Position numbers and translations under genes: made by a program. DNA of 64,000 bases from Methanobrevibacter arboriphilus JCM 13429 = DSM 1125 (lineage in GTDB: Archaea; Methanobacteriota; Methanobacteria; Methanobacteriales; Methanobacteriaceae). The notes under the pieces are model-generated. The model ran no database searches. It had not been told where the DNA came from and was given only the letters and a program-made list of their open reading frames with translations. This document shows positions 50,749-60,658 of this stretch, one piece after another. Numbering within the stretch: position 1 is the stretch's first letter; each line of letters opens with the position of its first letter. The stretch covers positions 1 through 64,000 of the forward strand of contig NZ_JXMW01000028.1 of assembly GCF_002072215.1 (NCBI RefSeq). Reading direction: 5' to 3'.

Positions 50749-51057
50749 GTATGTCTATTATATAGGATTAAATTTAATATATTATAATATAAATGGTATT
50801 AGATTGATTAATATTAGATTGATTGATATTGGATTAATTAATACTAATTTAATTAATAATAAATTAATCAATACTAGATTAGTTAATATAGATTAATTAA
50901 TATTAAATTAGATAATGCTAAATTATAATAATATTATTTTAAAAATGCTAATTTAATATATAATACTAATTTAATAATATTTAATAATACTAATTTAATT
51001 GGTAGATAGTTTAAATTACTAAAATTAATAAAATTAAAAATTAAAGAGGAATTATTT

Positions 51058-51483
51058 ATGCCAGGACTTTTTGCTGCAAAAAAGCTTAAAAAGAATAGAC
51101 AAAATTTCAAGTGGAAAGATGTGGACTACAAAAGGAAAGCTTTACGTTTAGATGTAAAAGCAGACCCTCTTGAAGGAGCACCTCAAGCTAGAGGAATTGT
51201 TATTGAAAAAGTAGGAATTGAGGCTAAACAGCCTAACTCTGCTATAAGAAAATGTGTTCGTGTTCAATTAATCAAAAATGGTAAACAATTAACTGCATTT
51301 GCTCCAGGTGATGGTGCTATTGGATTTATTGATGAGCATGATGAAGTTATGATTGAAGGAATCGGTGGACCTTCTGGAAGATCTATGGGTGATATTCCAG
51401 GTGTTCGTTGGAAAGTAAGTAAAGTTAACAATGTTTCTTTAGAACAGATGGTTATTGGTAAAATAGAAAAGCCAGTAAGATAA
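51058..51483 (+). CDS. rps12: Ribosomal protein S12 (uS12)
   Basis: Decoding-centre ribosomal protein of 141 residues, typical archaeal length with an N-terminal extension. Key parts: [39 protein letters not shown] and [23 protein letters not shown] 51058 follows GAGGAAT. First gene of the rps12-rps7-EF2 group. Confidence 0.96.
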   Translation: MPGLFAAKKLKKNRQNFKWKDVDYKRKALRLDVKADPLEGAPQARGIVIEKVGIEAKQPNSAIRKCVRVQLIKNGKQLTAFAPGDGAIGFIDEHDEVMIEGIGGPSGRSMGDIPGVRWKVSKVNNVSLEQMVIGKIEKPVR

Positions 51484-51534
51484 CCAGTAAGATAATTATA
51501 ACTACAACTCAAATTTATTTAAAGAGGTAATTTG

Positions 51535-52095
51535 ATGAGTCAAGTTTTTGAAAAATGGGACCTAAAAGAAATTAAAATTGAAGATTTAGGTTTAATTAAC
51601 TATATATGCTTAGATGAAACTTTAGTTCCTCACACATTAGGTAGGCATGTTAGAAGACAGTTTGCTAAATCTAAAGTTTCAATCGTTGAAAGATTAATGA
51701 ATAAAATAATGAGAACTCAAAGGAATTCTGGTAAGAAAAATAAAGCTTACAATATTGTTAAAGATTCTTTTGAAATAATAAATAAAAGAACTAAACAAAA
51801 TCCTATTCAAGTTCTTGTTAAAGCTGTAGAAAATACTTCTCCTCGTGAAGAAACTACAAGAATTAAATATGGTGGTATTGGTTATCAAGTAGCCGTTGAT
51901 ATAGCACCACAAAGAAGAGTAGATCTTGCTTTAGGTTTTTTGACTAGAGGAACTTTACAATCTGCTTTTAAAAATAAAAGATCAGTAGCTGAATGTTTAG
52001 CTGACGAGTTGATTCTTGCTTCTGAACATGATACCAGAAGTTTTGCTATTGGTAAAAAAGAAGAGAAAGAAAGAGTAGCTAGAGCTGCACATTAA
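51535..52095 (+). CDS. rps7: Ribosomal protein S7 (uS7)
   Basis: A 186-residue small-subunit head protein: IVERLMNKIMRTQRNSGKKN, NPIQVLVKAVENTSPREET, GYQVAVDIAPQRRVDLALGF and DTRSFAIGKKEEKERVARAA at the end. ATG 51535 follows AGAGGTAA; the upstream TTG 51532 overlaps the spacer. 51 bp after rps12, 61 bp before EF-2. Confidence 0.96.
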   Translation: MSQVFEKWDLKEIKIEDLGLINYICLDETLVPHTLGRHVRRQFAKSKVSIVERLMNKIMRTQRNSGKKNKAYNIVKDSFEIINKRTKQNPIQVLVKAVENTSPREETTRIKYGGIGYQVAVDIAPQRRVDLALGFLTRGTLQSAFKNKRSVAECLADELILASEHDTRSFAIGKKEEKERVARAAH

Positions 52096-52156
52096 TTAAA
52101 ATATGGATTATTAAATATGTATTTAATGAGATACATGTTAATTATAGGTGATTTTT

Positions 52157-54352
52157 GTGAGTAGACGTACTAAAATGATTGAAAAGATTAAGGAATTAAT
52201 GTATCAACCTAAATTTATCAGAAATATTGGAATTGTGGCTCACATTGACCATGGTAAAACTACTTTATCTGATAACTTGCTTGCAGGTGCAGGTATGATT
52301 TCTGAAGAGCTAGCTGGTGATGCAAGAAGTCTTGATTTTGATGAACAGGAATCAGCAAGAGGTATTACTATTGATGCTGCAAGTGTTTCTATGGTTCATA
52401 AGTTTGATAATAATGATTATTTAATCAACTTAATTGATACTCCAGGACATGTTGATTTCGGTGGAGATGTTACACGTGCAATGAGAGCTGTAGATGGTGC
52501 AGTTGTTGTTGTTTGTGCTGTTGAAGGTATCATGCCTCAAACTGAAACTGTTTTTAGGCAAGCTTTAAAAGAGAATGTTAGACCAGTTTTGTTTATTAAC
52601 AAAGTTGATAGATTAATAAATGAGTTAAAACTTGAGCCTGAAGAGCTTCAAAATAGGTTTCTTAAAATAATTGCTGAAGCAAATAAACTTATCAAGGGTA
52701 TGGCTCCAGAAGATAAAAAAGATGAATGGAAAGTTGATGTTACTGATGGTAGTGTTGCTTTTGGTTCTGCTTATCATAACTGGGCAATAAATATTCCTAT
52801 TATGCAAAAATCTGGTATAAACTTTAAAGATATTATTGACTACTGTGATAATGAAAACCAAAAAGAGTTAGCACAGAAAGTACCAATTACTGAAGTTTTA
52901 CTTGGTATGGTTGTTGAGCATTTACCAAGTCCTTTAGTTTCACAAGCTTATAGGGTTCCAACTATTTGGGATGGAGATATTGAAACTGAAGAAGGTCAAG
53001 CAATGATCCATACTGATTCTGAAGGTCCTTTGGCTGTTATGGTGACAAATGTTAGTATTGATAAGCATGCTGGTGAAATTGCAACTGGAAGAGTTTATGG
53101 TGGAACTATTGAAAAAGGTAGTGAAGTCTTTTTAGTAGGCTCTCATGCTAAAGCGAGAGCTCAACAGGTTGGAGTATTCTTTGGTGCAGAAAGAGTTAAC
53201 ACTGATAAAGTTCCTGCAGGTAATATTGTTGCAATAACTGGTGCTAAGGGAGCTATTGCTGGTGAAACTATTTGTGATGCTAGTAAAAAGATAAAAGAGT
53301 TTGAAGGCATAGAACATATATCTGAACCTGTTGTTACTGTAGCTGTTGAAGCTAAAAATACTAAAGATCTTCCTAAATTGATTGAAGTTTTAAGACAAGT
53401 TTCTAAAGAAGATCCTACTGTTCGTGTAGATATTAATGAGGAAACTGGTCAACATTTAATCTCTGGTATGGGTGAACTTCACTTGGAAATTATCACATAC
53501 AGAATCAATGAAAAAGGTGTTGAAATTGAAACTTCTGAGCCAATCGTTGTTTACAGAGAAACTGTAGCTGGGAAAATCGAAAATCCAGTTGAAGGTAAGT
53601 CTCCTAATAAGCATAATAGGTTCTATATCACAGTTGAACCATTGGATCAATCTGTATATGATGCAATTGATGAAGGAACTATTAAAGAAGGTAGAGTTAA
53701 AGGTAAAGAGATGGCTACAACCTTCATTGAAAGTGGTTTAGAAAAAGAAGAAGCTCGTAAAGTTTGGGATGTTTATAATAAAAGTATATTCATTAATGCA
53801 ACTCGTGGTATTCAATACTTGGATGAAGTTAGAGAGCTTTTAATTGAAGGATTTGAATCAGCTTTAGATGCAGGACCAATATCCAATGAAATAGCTATGG
53901 GATTGAAATTTAAGCTTGTAGATGCTAAACTTCACGAAGATGCAGTTCACAGAGGACCTGCTCAAGTTCTTCCATCTATAAGGAAAGCTATTTTCGCTGC
54001 AATTATGATGGCTCAACCTACATTACTTGAACCAATTCAAAAAGTATTTATCAATACTCCTCAGGATTATATGGGTAATGCTACTCGTGAAATTCAAAAT
54101 AGAAGAGGTCAAATTGTTGATATGGGGCAAGAGGGAGATATGGCATCAATTGAATCTAAGGTTCCTGTTGCTGAAATGTTTGGTTTTGCAGGAGATATTA
54201 GGTCTGCTACTGAAGGTAGATGTTTATGGTCTACTGAAAATGCAGGTTTTGAAAGATTACCAAATGAATTGCAAAAGCAGATTATTAGAGAAATAAGAGA
54301 AAGAAAAGGATTATCTCCTGAACCTTATGGTCCTGAACATTATATTGGATAG
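52157..54352 (+). CDS. fusA: Translation elongation factor EF-2
   Basis: The translocase GTPase, 731 residues. G1 [20 protein letters not shown]3 [12 protein letters not shown] and NKVDR are present, and the C-terminal [20 protein letters not shown] contains the histidine normally modified to diphthamide. The start is GTG 52157 behind AGGTGAT, with the same AGGTGATTTTTGTG leader as rpoA2. Ends [16 protein letters not shown]. Confidence 0.97.
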   Translation: MSRRTKMIEKIKELMYQPKFIRNIGIVAHIDHGKTTLSDNLLAGAGMISEELAGDARSLDFDEQESARGITIDAASVSMVHKFDNNDYLINLIDTPGHVDFGGDVTRAMRAVDGAVVVVCAVEGIMPQTETVFRQALKENVRPVLFINKVDRLINELKLEPEELQNRFLKIIAEANKLIKGMAPEDKKDEWKVDVTDGSVAFGSAYHNWAINIPIMQKSGINFKDIIDYCDNENQKELAQKVPITEVLLGMVVEHLPSPLVSQAYRVPTIWDGDIETEEGQAMIHTDSEGPLAVMVTNVSIDKHAGEIATGRVYGGTIEKGSEVFLVGSHAKARAQQVGVFFGAERVNTDKVPAGNIVAITGAKGAIAGETICDASKKIKEFEGIEHISEPVVTVAVEAKNTKDLPKLIEVLRQVSKEDPTVRVDINEETGQHLISGMGELHLEIITYRINEKGVEIETSEPIVVYRETVAGKIENPVEGKSPNKHNRFYITVEPLDQSVYDAIDEGTIKEGRVKGKEMATTFIESGLEKEEARKVWDVYNKSIFINATRGIQYLDEVRELLIEGFESALDAGPISNEIAMGLKFKLVDAKLHEDAVHRGPAQVLPSIRKAIFAAIMMAQPTLLEPIQKVFINTPQDYMGNATREIQNRRGQIVDMGQEGDMASIESKVPVAEMFGFAGDIRSATEGRCLWSTENAGFERLPNELQKQIIREIRERKGLSPEPYGPEHYIG

Positions 54353-54708
54353 TGTTTAGATAAATTAATAAGATAATATTTAAATTTTTATTTCTTTATT
54401 TTTTATTATAAAGTATTATAAAATAAAATATTATATTATAAATTATATTATAAAATAAAACATTTTAAACTATTATAAATATTAATAAAATATTAATAAA
54501 ATATTTATTTAAAATATTTATGATCTATTATATGCTAATATAATGGGTAAGTTTTTATATAGGAAAGTTCAAATTTAATTAAGTTAAAACATTAACTTAA
54601 TTTAACTACTAAAATTAACTAATGAAATGTTTATATTAAATATTAAAAATATTAAAAAACTTAAAAATGTTAATAATAAATTAATTATTTAGAAATGAGG
54701 TTTTTATT
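54353..54708. other. AT-rich spacer between EF-2 and EF-1alpha genes
   Basis: No gene. Holds a TATA box at 54552-54561. AATATTAATAAAAT repeats near 54470-54505. Confidence 0.5.
54545..54561 (+). promoter_or_regulatory. Promoter of the EF-1alpha gene
   Basis: GGGTAAG (BRE-like) followed by TTTTTATATA at 54552-54561. Predicted start near 54585, leader about 125 nt. Confidence 0.45.
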
Positions 54709-55950
54709 ATGGCAAAAGAAAAAGAACATATAAATTTAGCATTTATTGGACACGTTGACCACGGAAAATCCACTCTCGTAGGACACGTTTTATTACAATC
54801 CGGGGCAATCGCTGAACAACAATTAGATGAAGGTGAAAATAAATTCAGGTTTATTATGGATAAACTTGGAGAAGAAAGAGAAAGAGGGGTTACAATCGAT
54901 TTAGCTCATGCAAAATTTGAAACTCCTAAATACGAATATACAATTGTGGACTGTCCAGGACACAGAGATTTCGTTAAAAACATGATTACTGGTGCTTCCC
55001 AAGCAGATGCTGCAGTATTAGTAGTAGATGCTGTGGATGGTGTCCAACCACAAACAAAAGAGCATGTTTATTTAGCTATGACATTAGGTATCAGACAATT
55101 GATTATAGCAGTTAATAAAATGGATCTTGTTAATTATGCTGAAGATAAATTCAACAAAGTTAAAGATGAAATTTCAACTTTAATTGCTTCTATTGGATAC
55201 AAACCATCTGAAGTTCCTTTCATCCCTATTTCTGCATTTGAAGGAGATAACATTTCTGAACCTAGTTCTAACACTCCTTGGTACAAAGGTAAAGCTTTAA
55301 TTCCTGCTTTTGAAGATTTCAAAGCACCTGAAAAACCAACTAACTTACCGTTAAGAGTACCTATTCAAGATGTTTACTCTATCACTGGAGTTGGAACTGT
55401 ACCGGTTGGAAGAGTAGAAACTGGTATAATGAAAAAAGGAGAAGATGTCATATTTGAACCTGCTGGAGCTTCTGGAGAAGTTAAATCTATTGAAATGCAC
55501 CACGAAATGTTTGACCAAGCTGAACCTGGTGACAATGTTGGATTTAATGTTAGAGGTGTAGGTAAAAATGATATTAGAAGAGGGGATGTTGCTGGACACA
55601 CTAACGATGCACCTACTGTAGCTAAAGAATTTGATGCTCAAATCGTTGTTTTACAACACCCTGGTGTTATCACTGTAGGATACACCCCTGTATTCCACTG
55701 TCACACTTCTCAGGTTGCATGTACTTTCTTAGAATTGTCTAAAAAATTAGATCCTAAGACTGGTCAAGTAGCAGAAGAAAACCCTGACTTCCTTAAAACT
55801 GGTGATGCAGCTATTGTAAAAGTTAAACCAACAAAACCTATGGTTATTGAAAACATTAAAGATATCCCTCATATGGGTAGATTCGCTATTAGAGATATGG
55901 GTCAAACCGTAGCTGCTGGTATGTGTATCGGTATTGAACCTGCTAAATAA
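54709..55950 (+). CDS. tuf: Translation elongation factor EF-1alpha (archaeal EF-Tu)
   Basis: Aminoacyl-tRNA delivery GTPase of 413 residues. G1 [34 protein letters not shown]3 [20 protein letters not shown] and NKMDLVN are intact; domains 2 and 3 end [19 protein letters not shown]. Codon use differs from neighbours: more CCA, GGA and CAC, as expected for a very highly expressed gene. ATG 54709 follows GAGGTTTT. Confidence 0.97.
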   Translation: MAKEKEHINLAFIGHVDHGKSTLVGHVLLQSGAIAEQQLDEGENKFRFIMDKLGEERERGVTIDLAHAKFETPKYEYTIVDCPGHRDFVKNMITGASQADAAVLVVDAVDGVQPQTKEHVYLAMTLGIRQLIIAVNKMDLVNYAEDKFNKVKDEISTLIASIGYKPSEVPFIPISAFEGDNISEPSSNTPWYKGKALIPAFEDFKAPEKPTNLPLRVPIQDVYSITGVGTVPVGRVETGIMKKGEDVIFEPAGASGEVKSIEMHHEMFDQAEPGDNVGFNVRGVGKNDIRRGDVAGHTNDAPTVAKEFDAQIVVLQHPGVITVGYTPVFHCHTSQVACTFLELSKKLDPKTGQVAEENPDFLKTGDAAIVKVKPTKPMVIENIKDIPHMGRFAIRDMGQTVAAGMCIGIEPAK

Positions 55951-56036
55951 TTATAATAATTTTAGCTATTACTTTAATAGCTATTAATTATTCATTTTTA
56001 TGGATTAATACCTTTTTATTTTTTTGGAGGGTAAAA

Positions 56037-56345
56037 ATGCATCAAGCAAGAATTAAACTTACTGGAACTGACCCAAATAAACTCAACTTTGTCTGTGATC
56101 AACTTAAGAAGATTGCTGAACGGACTGGTGTAGATCTTTCAGGTCCAATTCCATTACCAACTAAAAAGTTAGTAGTTCCAACTAGAAAGTCTCCTGATGG
56201 AGAAGGAAAAGCTACTTGGGAAAAATGGGAATTGAGAATTCACAAAAGATTAGTTGGAATTGGAGCAGATGAAAGAGCAATGAGACAAGTTATGAAAGTC
56301 AATGTTCCAGACAATGTAAGTATTGAAATAGAGCTTAAAAGTTAA
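56037..56345 (+). CDS. rps10: Ribosomal protein S10 (uS10)
   Basis: A 102-residue head protein: [40 protein letters not shown] and [18 protein letters not shown] 56037 follows GGAGGGT. The order EF-1alpha, S10, tRNA-Ser follows the common archaeal arrangement. Confidence 0.96.
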   Translation: MHQARIKLTGTDPNKLNFVCDQLKKIAERTGVDLSGPIPLPTKKLVVPTRKSPDGEGKATWEKWELRIHKRLVGIGADERAMRQVMKVNVPDNVSIEIELKS

Positions 56346-56510
56346 TTTTAACTAATCAGTTAATCTTAAACTTTTAATTTTTATTAGATTTTATTTTAGC
56401 TATATTTATAGCTATATTTTAATTTTATTAAAATTTATTAGTTTTAATTTTACAATTAGATAGCTTTATCTTTCTGTAACTTTATTTATTATGCATTATC
56501 TTTTGTATTT

Positions 56511-56595
56511 GCCGAGATAGCCTAGCCAGGTAAGGCGCAGGACTTGAGATCCTGTGGAGATTTTCTCCGCCTGGGTTCAAATCCCAGTCTCGGCG
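56511..56595 (+). tRNA. tRNA-Ser(TGA)
   Basis: Acceptor GCCGAGA pairs with TCTCGGC, discriminator G. Anticodon stem CAGGA/TCCTG with loop CTTGAGA, anticodon TGA. A long variable arm, stem GGAGA/TCTCC with a TTT loop, marks a class II tRNA; the G discriminator supports Ser over Leu. Confidence 0.93.
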
Positions 56596-56596
56596 T

Positions 56597-56620
56597 ATTT
56601 TTTTATTATTATTCTTATTC
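56597..56620 (+). terminator. Oligo-T terminator of tRNA-Ser
   Basis: Run of seven T (56599-56605) and further T-rich sequence right after the discriminator base, the usual archaeal signal. Confidence 0.4.
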
Positions 56621-56729
56621 TTATTTTTTTATTATTTTTAATTTTATTTTTTAGATTAGTGATATTTTTTATTCTTTAGTTTTATTTTTATTCTTTAATT
56701 TTTTATTTTTAGTTAATTTTTCACTTTAT

Positions 56730-56817
56730 TTTAATTTCACTTTAATTTCATTTTAATTTCATTTTAATTTCATTTTAAATTTATTTTAAATTTATTTTAA
56801 ACTTATTTTAAATTTAT
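56730..56817. repeat. 11-bp tandem repeat, 8 copies
   Basis: TTTAATTTCAC, then TTTAATTTCAT three times, TTTAAATTTAT twice, TTTAAACTTAT, TTTAAATTTAT, in exact 11-bp register without gaps. Confidence 0.9.
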
Positions 56818-57162
56818 TTTAATTTTTTTCTTATCTTAAAAAATTTCTATCTTTAGATTATTATCGGGTTATATTTATTTCATTAGTTTTTTAGTAAATC
56901 TTAAATAGTTTTAATTAAAAATATTAGGATATAAATGTATTATTTTAATTATAAGAATTATAGAATTTATTGGTTAAAATAATTTAATAAAGATAAAAAT
57001 CAACAATAAAAATTAATCAAGATAATATTAGATAGATTAGATAGATAATACTAGATAGATAATATTTAGAAAGATAATATTTAGATATTTAATGATTTTT
57101 ACTAAAAAAGATCTTTTATTAATGTTTCATAAATATGAATTGTATAAAAATAAGGTGTGAAT

Positions 57163-57717
57163 ATGTGGTGGTTATACTTAATAATAGGAATAGTTATAGT
57201 TATAATTCTTTTAGTCATAATGGGATTATATAATGGTCTTGTTGGTGCAAGGAATAAAGTTAAAAATGGATGGGCTCAGATTGATGTTCAATTGAAAAGA
57301 AGAATAGACTTAGTTCCAAATCTAGTTGAAACTGTTAAAGGTTATGCAAGTCATGAAAAAACTGTATTTACTGATATTACTGAAGCAAGATCTAATTTAA
57401 TGAATGCAGATTCTGTTAAAAAAGCTGAAGATGCTAATAATCAATTGACTGAAGCTATTAAATCTCTTTTTGCTGTAGCTGAAAATTATCCTGATTTAAA
57501 AGCTAGTCAGAATTTCCAAGATTTACAGATGCAATTATCTGAAACAGAAGATAAAATAGCATATTCTCGTCAGTTTTATAATGATACTGTTTTGATGTAT
57601 AATAATAAGTGTCAAATGTTTCCATCAAATTTGATTGCTTCTTTATTTCATTTTAATGAAGCTGATTTCTTTGAAGCTAATGAATCTGATAAGGCAACTC
57701 CATCTGTTAAATTTTAG
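57163..57717 (+). CDS. lemA: LemA-family membrane protein
   Basis: A 184-residue protein with an N-terminal membrane helix ([20 protein letters not shown]) and the LemA core [35 protein letters not shown] and [18 protein letters not shown]. The rest is helical (coiled). Function unclear; in bacteria and archaea it often pairs with a DUF2207 or TPM-type protein, here encoded immediately after. ATG 57163 (AAGGTGTGA upstream) is chosen over GTG 57157. Confidence 0.92.
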   Translation: MWWLYLIIGIVIVIILLVIMGLYNGLVGARNKVKNGWAQIDVQLKRRIDLVPNLVETVKGYASHEKTVFTDITEARSNLMNADSVKKAEDANNQLTEAIKSLFAVAENYPDLKASQNFQDLQMQLSETEDKIAYSRQFYNDTVLMYNNKCQMFPSNLIASLFHFNEADFFEANESDKATPSVKF

Positions 57718-57743
57718 TGTTTTTAATAAAGAGGTTTTTATCT

Positions 57744-59564
57744 ATGGATAAAAAATCACTAATTCTTATATTTTTATTAGCTTTTATTTCTTTAGCTATT
57801 TTCACTAGTGCTAACTTTGCAGAGGATGGAGATAGAAGTTATTCTGTTCCATTTGCGAATATTAATTTATATATTCAAGAAAATGGTAGTATTCATGTAG
57901 TTGAAACATTACATTATTCTTTTTCTGGAACTTATCGCGGTGTTAATAGGTATATTCCATTAAAAACTGGGGAATCAATTGAAAATCTTAAAATCACTAC
58001 AAAAGGTGCTTATTCCACATTTAATTCTAGTAGAAATGGTGATCAGGAAGATATAACTGTTTATCTATATTCAAATTCTGAAAAAACGATTCCTGTTACT
58101 AATAAAGATGTTGAGGTAACTTATGAGTATGATTTTTTAAATGTTATCAACTTATACAATGATGGAGCTACTCTTCATTATACTTTATGGGGAAGTGGAT
58201 GGGATTTTAATTTAGGTAAACTCAATACATATGTTCATTTAAACAATAACACTGGGGTAAAATATTGGTTAAACCCTTCTGATTTAGTTTTAAGTGATAA
58301 TTGGGATGGAAATACTATTAGATCTACTTCTAATCCGATAAATTCTGGAGATCTTCTTGAATTAAGGATGGTTTTACCTAAAGATTACTTTAATGATCCA
58401 ACTTATGCTAATATTAATGAAGGAAATGGTGTAGCTAGCTTTGAAAATTTACAAAAGGAATATGAAGATGGAACAAATTTTTTTGGAGTATTTTATAATG
58501 TTTTAGCTATACTCATGATTCTAATAGCTATTATTCCTGTTTTTATATACTTTAAATATGGAAGAGAACCTAAAATTACATATCAAGGGATTTATGAACA
58601 TGAACCTCCTACTAAAGAATCTCCTGCCTTTGTAAATGCATTATATAAAGGTAATGTTGGTTCTGTGGATATGAATGCTTTTAAAGCTACGATTTTAAAT
58701 TTAGTAAACAAAAAATATATTAAAATGGAAAATTTTGATGATAATTATTCTACTAAATCAAAAAATGAAGAAGAATCGAACAGTCCTTCTATAAGTTTTG
58801 ATGATAGTTTGGATAAGTCAAATCTTGAAAATTCCGAAAAAAGAGCTTTTGATGTTTTAAAAGTATTTGCAGATAATCAAAACAAGCTTGATTTACATAA
58901 GTTTGAAAATGATATGAAAGATGAGTTTCATGCTAAAAAGTTCAGAGAGTATTTCAAAACTTGGTCTAGTGATGTTGAATATGAAGCAAATATTGGTATT
59001 GAAAGACTCTTTATTTCTAAGGGGTATGATCTAGCTATTATAGTAGGAATTATAGGAATTGTTTTATCAGGATTATTATTATTTTTAATATTAACTGATT
59101 TTATACCATTTAACTTTGTTGCATCTTTAAGTAACTTATTTTATGCCTCAATTTTATTACTTATAGTTTCTATTATAACTGTAATCTTACCTAATCATAT
59201 TTTTGGGCGTTGGACTATTGAAGGTAGGGAAAATGAAGAAAAATGGAATAATTTTAAAAAATATTTAAATGATTTTAGTTTGATTAAAGAGCACCCTCCA
59301 AGTTCTATTGCTATATGGAATAAATATTTAGTTTATGCAACTGCATTAGGTGTTGCAAAATCTGTTCAAAAAGCTATGGAGAAACTAATACCTGGAGAAG
59401 TTTTGGATTCTAGTGATAGCTATATCTTTTATAGTTATGGTGGTACATACTTATTGTTTTCAAGCTTTGATTCTGGAATATCCACAGCTAATTCTGCTGA
59501 TTCCTCTTCTGGTGGTGGAGGCTTCGGTGGAGGCTCAGGTGGTGGGGGTGGTGGAGCATTTTAA
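57744..59564 (+). CDS. DUF2207-like membrane protein with Gly-rich tail
   Basis: A 606-residue protein. A signal sequence (SLILIFLLAFISLAIF) is followed by an extracytoplasmic domain (NINLYIQENGSIHVVETLHY; YRGVNRYIPL), which marks DUF2207. A first membrane helix follows around residue 256 (YNVLAILMILIAIIPV), then a cytosolic region and two more helices (near residues 430 and 465). The end is a Ser/Gly-only tail (SSSGGGGFGGGSGGGGGGAF), common in this family. ATG 57744 follows AGAGG, with 26 bp after the lemA stop, so it is an operon. Function unknown; envelope-related. Confidence 0.85.
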   Translation: MDKKSLILIFLLAFISLAIFTSANFAEDGDRSYSVPFANINLYIQENGSIHVVETLHYSFSGTYRGVNRYIPLKTGESIENLKITTKGAYSTFNSSRNGDQEDITVYLYSNSEKTIPVTNKDVEVTYEYDFLNVINLYNDGATLHYTLWGSGWDFNLGKLNTYVHLNNNTGVKYWLNPSDLVLSDNWDGNTIRSTSNPINSGDLLELRMVLPKDYFNDPTYANINEGNGVASFENLQKEYEDGTNFFGVFYNVLAILMILIAIIPVFIYFKYGREPKITYQGIYEHEPPTKESPAFVNALYKGNVGSVDMNAFKATILNLVNKKYIKMENFDDNYSTKSKNEEESNSPSISFDDSLDKSNLENSEKRAFDVLKVFADNQNKLDLHKFENDMKDEFHAKKFREYFKTWSSDVEYEANIGIERLFISKGYDLAIIVGIIGIVLSGLLLFLILTDFIPFNFVASLSNLFYASILLLIVSIITVILPNHIFGRWTIEGRENEEKWNNFKKYLNDFSLIKEHPPSSIAIWNKYLVYATALGVAKSVQKAMEKLIPGEVLDSSDSYIFYSYGGTYLLFSSFDSGISTANSADSSSGGGGFGGGSGGGGGGAF

Positions 59565-59715
59565 TGTTCCCTCATTCTCTTAATTAATCTTTAATTATTT
59601 ATTTTTATTGTATTTAGTATTATTTATAATATTTTTAGTATTATTTGCAATGTGTATTGTATTATATTGTATTATTATAATATTAGTATTAGTTATAGTA
59701 TTTTTGGAAGATAAT

Positions 59716-60159
59716 ATGTGGAATGATTTTGGGGAATATATAGTTAGTTATTGTAATAATATTAGTGATAAATTTGAGGATTCTAATTGCAAAATTATTG
59801 AAATAGCTATCGGTAAATTCTTTGGAGTTTCAAAGTACCTTCTTAATTGTTCTAATTGTAGTAATATAAATTTTATAGCGACTGATATTAGTCCTTCAAA
59901 TAAAAATATTCTTTTTGATGATGTTAGAAATCCTAATATGGATATTTACCATGGGGCTGACTTAATATATTCTATTCGCCCTCCACAAGAAATTCAACCT
60001 TATATTGAGAATATCTCATCTGAAGTAGGTGCTGATCTGATTATTAAACCTTTATTCAATGAAGATTTAAATTTAAAATTAAAAATGAGACTTGTTAATT
60101 TTAAAAAAGCTATTTTTTATGAAAGTAAAGGTATTCAAGATATAAAAACAAAATATTAA
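59716..60159 (+). CDS. UPF0146 family protein
   Basis: A 147-residue protein matching UPF0146, a small archaeal family with a truncated Rossmann/methyltransferase-like fold: IIEIAIGKFFGVSKYLL, FIATDISPSNKNILFDDV and IYHGADLIYSIRPPQEIQPY. Biochemical role unknown. I start it at ATG 59716 with GGAAG upstream; an upstream TTG/ATG (59608) would add a run of hydrophobic residues that is AT-rich spacer read through. It stands 151 bp after the DUF2207 gene. Confidence 0.8.
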   Translation: MWNDFGEYIVSYCNNISDKFEDSNCKIIEIAIGKFFGVSKYLLNCSNCSNINFIATDISPSNKNILFDDVRNPNMDIYHGADLIYSIRPPQEIQPYIENISSEVGADLIIKPLFNEDLNLKLKMRLVNFKKAIFYESKGIQDIKTKY

Positions 60160-60658
60160 CCTTTTATTATATTATTAGCTTTAATATTCTTATTAATACT
60201 TTTAAAAATATTTTTAGTAATATATTTTATAATACTTTTAGTAATATATTTAATAATACTTTTGATAGTATTTTTAATACTATTTTTAATATTATTTTTA
60301 TTAATATTTTTATTATTATTTTTTATTATTATTTCTTATTTTTAACTTCTAAATTATAAAAAATATAAAAAACTATAAAAAATCAATATGTATAAGCATA
60401 ATTATTAATAAATATGAATATTCATAATTATTTAATTAATTTTATTTTAATAAATAATTACTCTTTATTTATTGTTAATTGAAAATATACTGGTTTAATT
60501 ATATAATATAGTAATTTAACTATATGATATAATAATTAATATATAATAAAGTAATTATGATAATTAATTATTAAATTAATCATATATAGCAATATTAAAT
60601 TAATCATATAAATATAGTAATTTAATTATATATTTTATTATAAGGAATAAGGGATTTA
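60160..60658. other. AT-rich spacer before the P-type ATPase
   Basis: No gene. AATACTTTTAGTAATATATT-like phrases repeat about every 25 bp in 60190-60260, then drift into TTTTTAATATTATTTTTATT words (to 60330). The promoter of the next gene is somewhere in the right half. Confidence 0.5.

Larger units (their letters stand above)
50047..51057. other. 1.0-kb spacer between nusA and rps12
   Basis: Left part: 15-bp array at 50211-50270. Middle part (about 50490-50760) is less AT-rich and holds several hairpins (see ncRNA candidate). A TATA box at 50737-50748 (TTATTTATATAT) may drive rps12 with a long leader. Right part (50790-51000) is a GATTGATTAATATTA-like drifted repeat. No protein gene seen. 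Confidence 0.55.
56596..57162. other. Spacer after tRNA-Ser, with T-run and 11-bp array
   Basis: T-rich run at 56597-56650 likely ends tRNA transcription. The 11-bp array is at 56730-56817. The right part (57010-57085) repeats AGATAGATAATATT. No gene seen. Confidence 0.55.

Noticed and set aside
59608-59715. Hydrophobic N-terminal extension of the UPF0146 gene
   Set aside because: It is AT-rich spacer in frame; ATG 59716 has the ribosome site and matches the family start.
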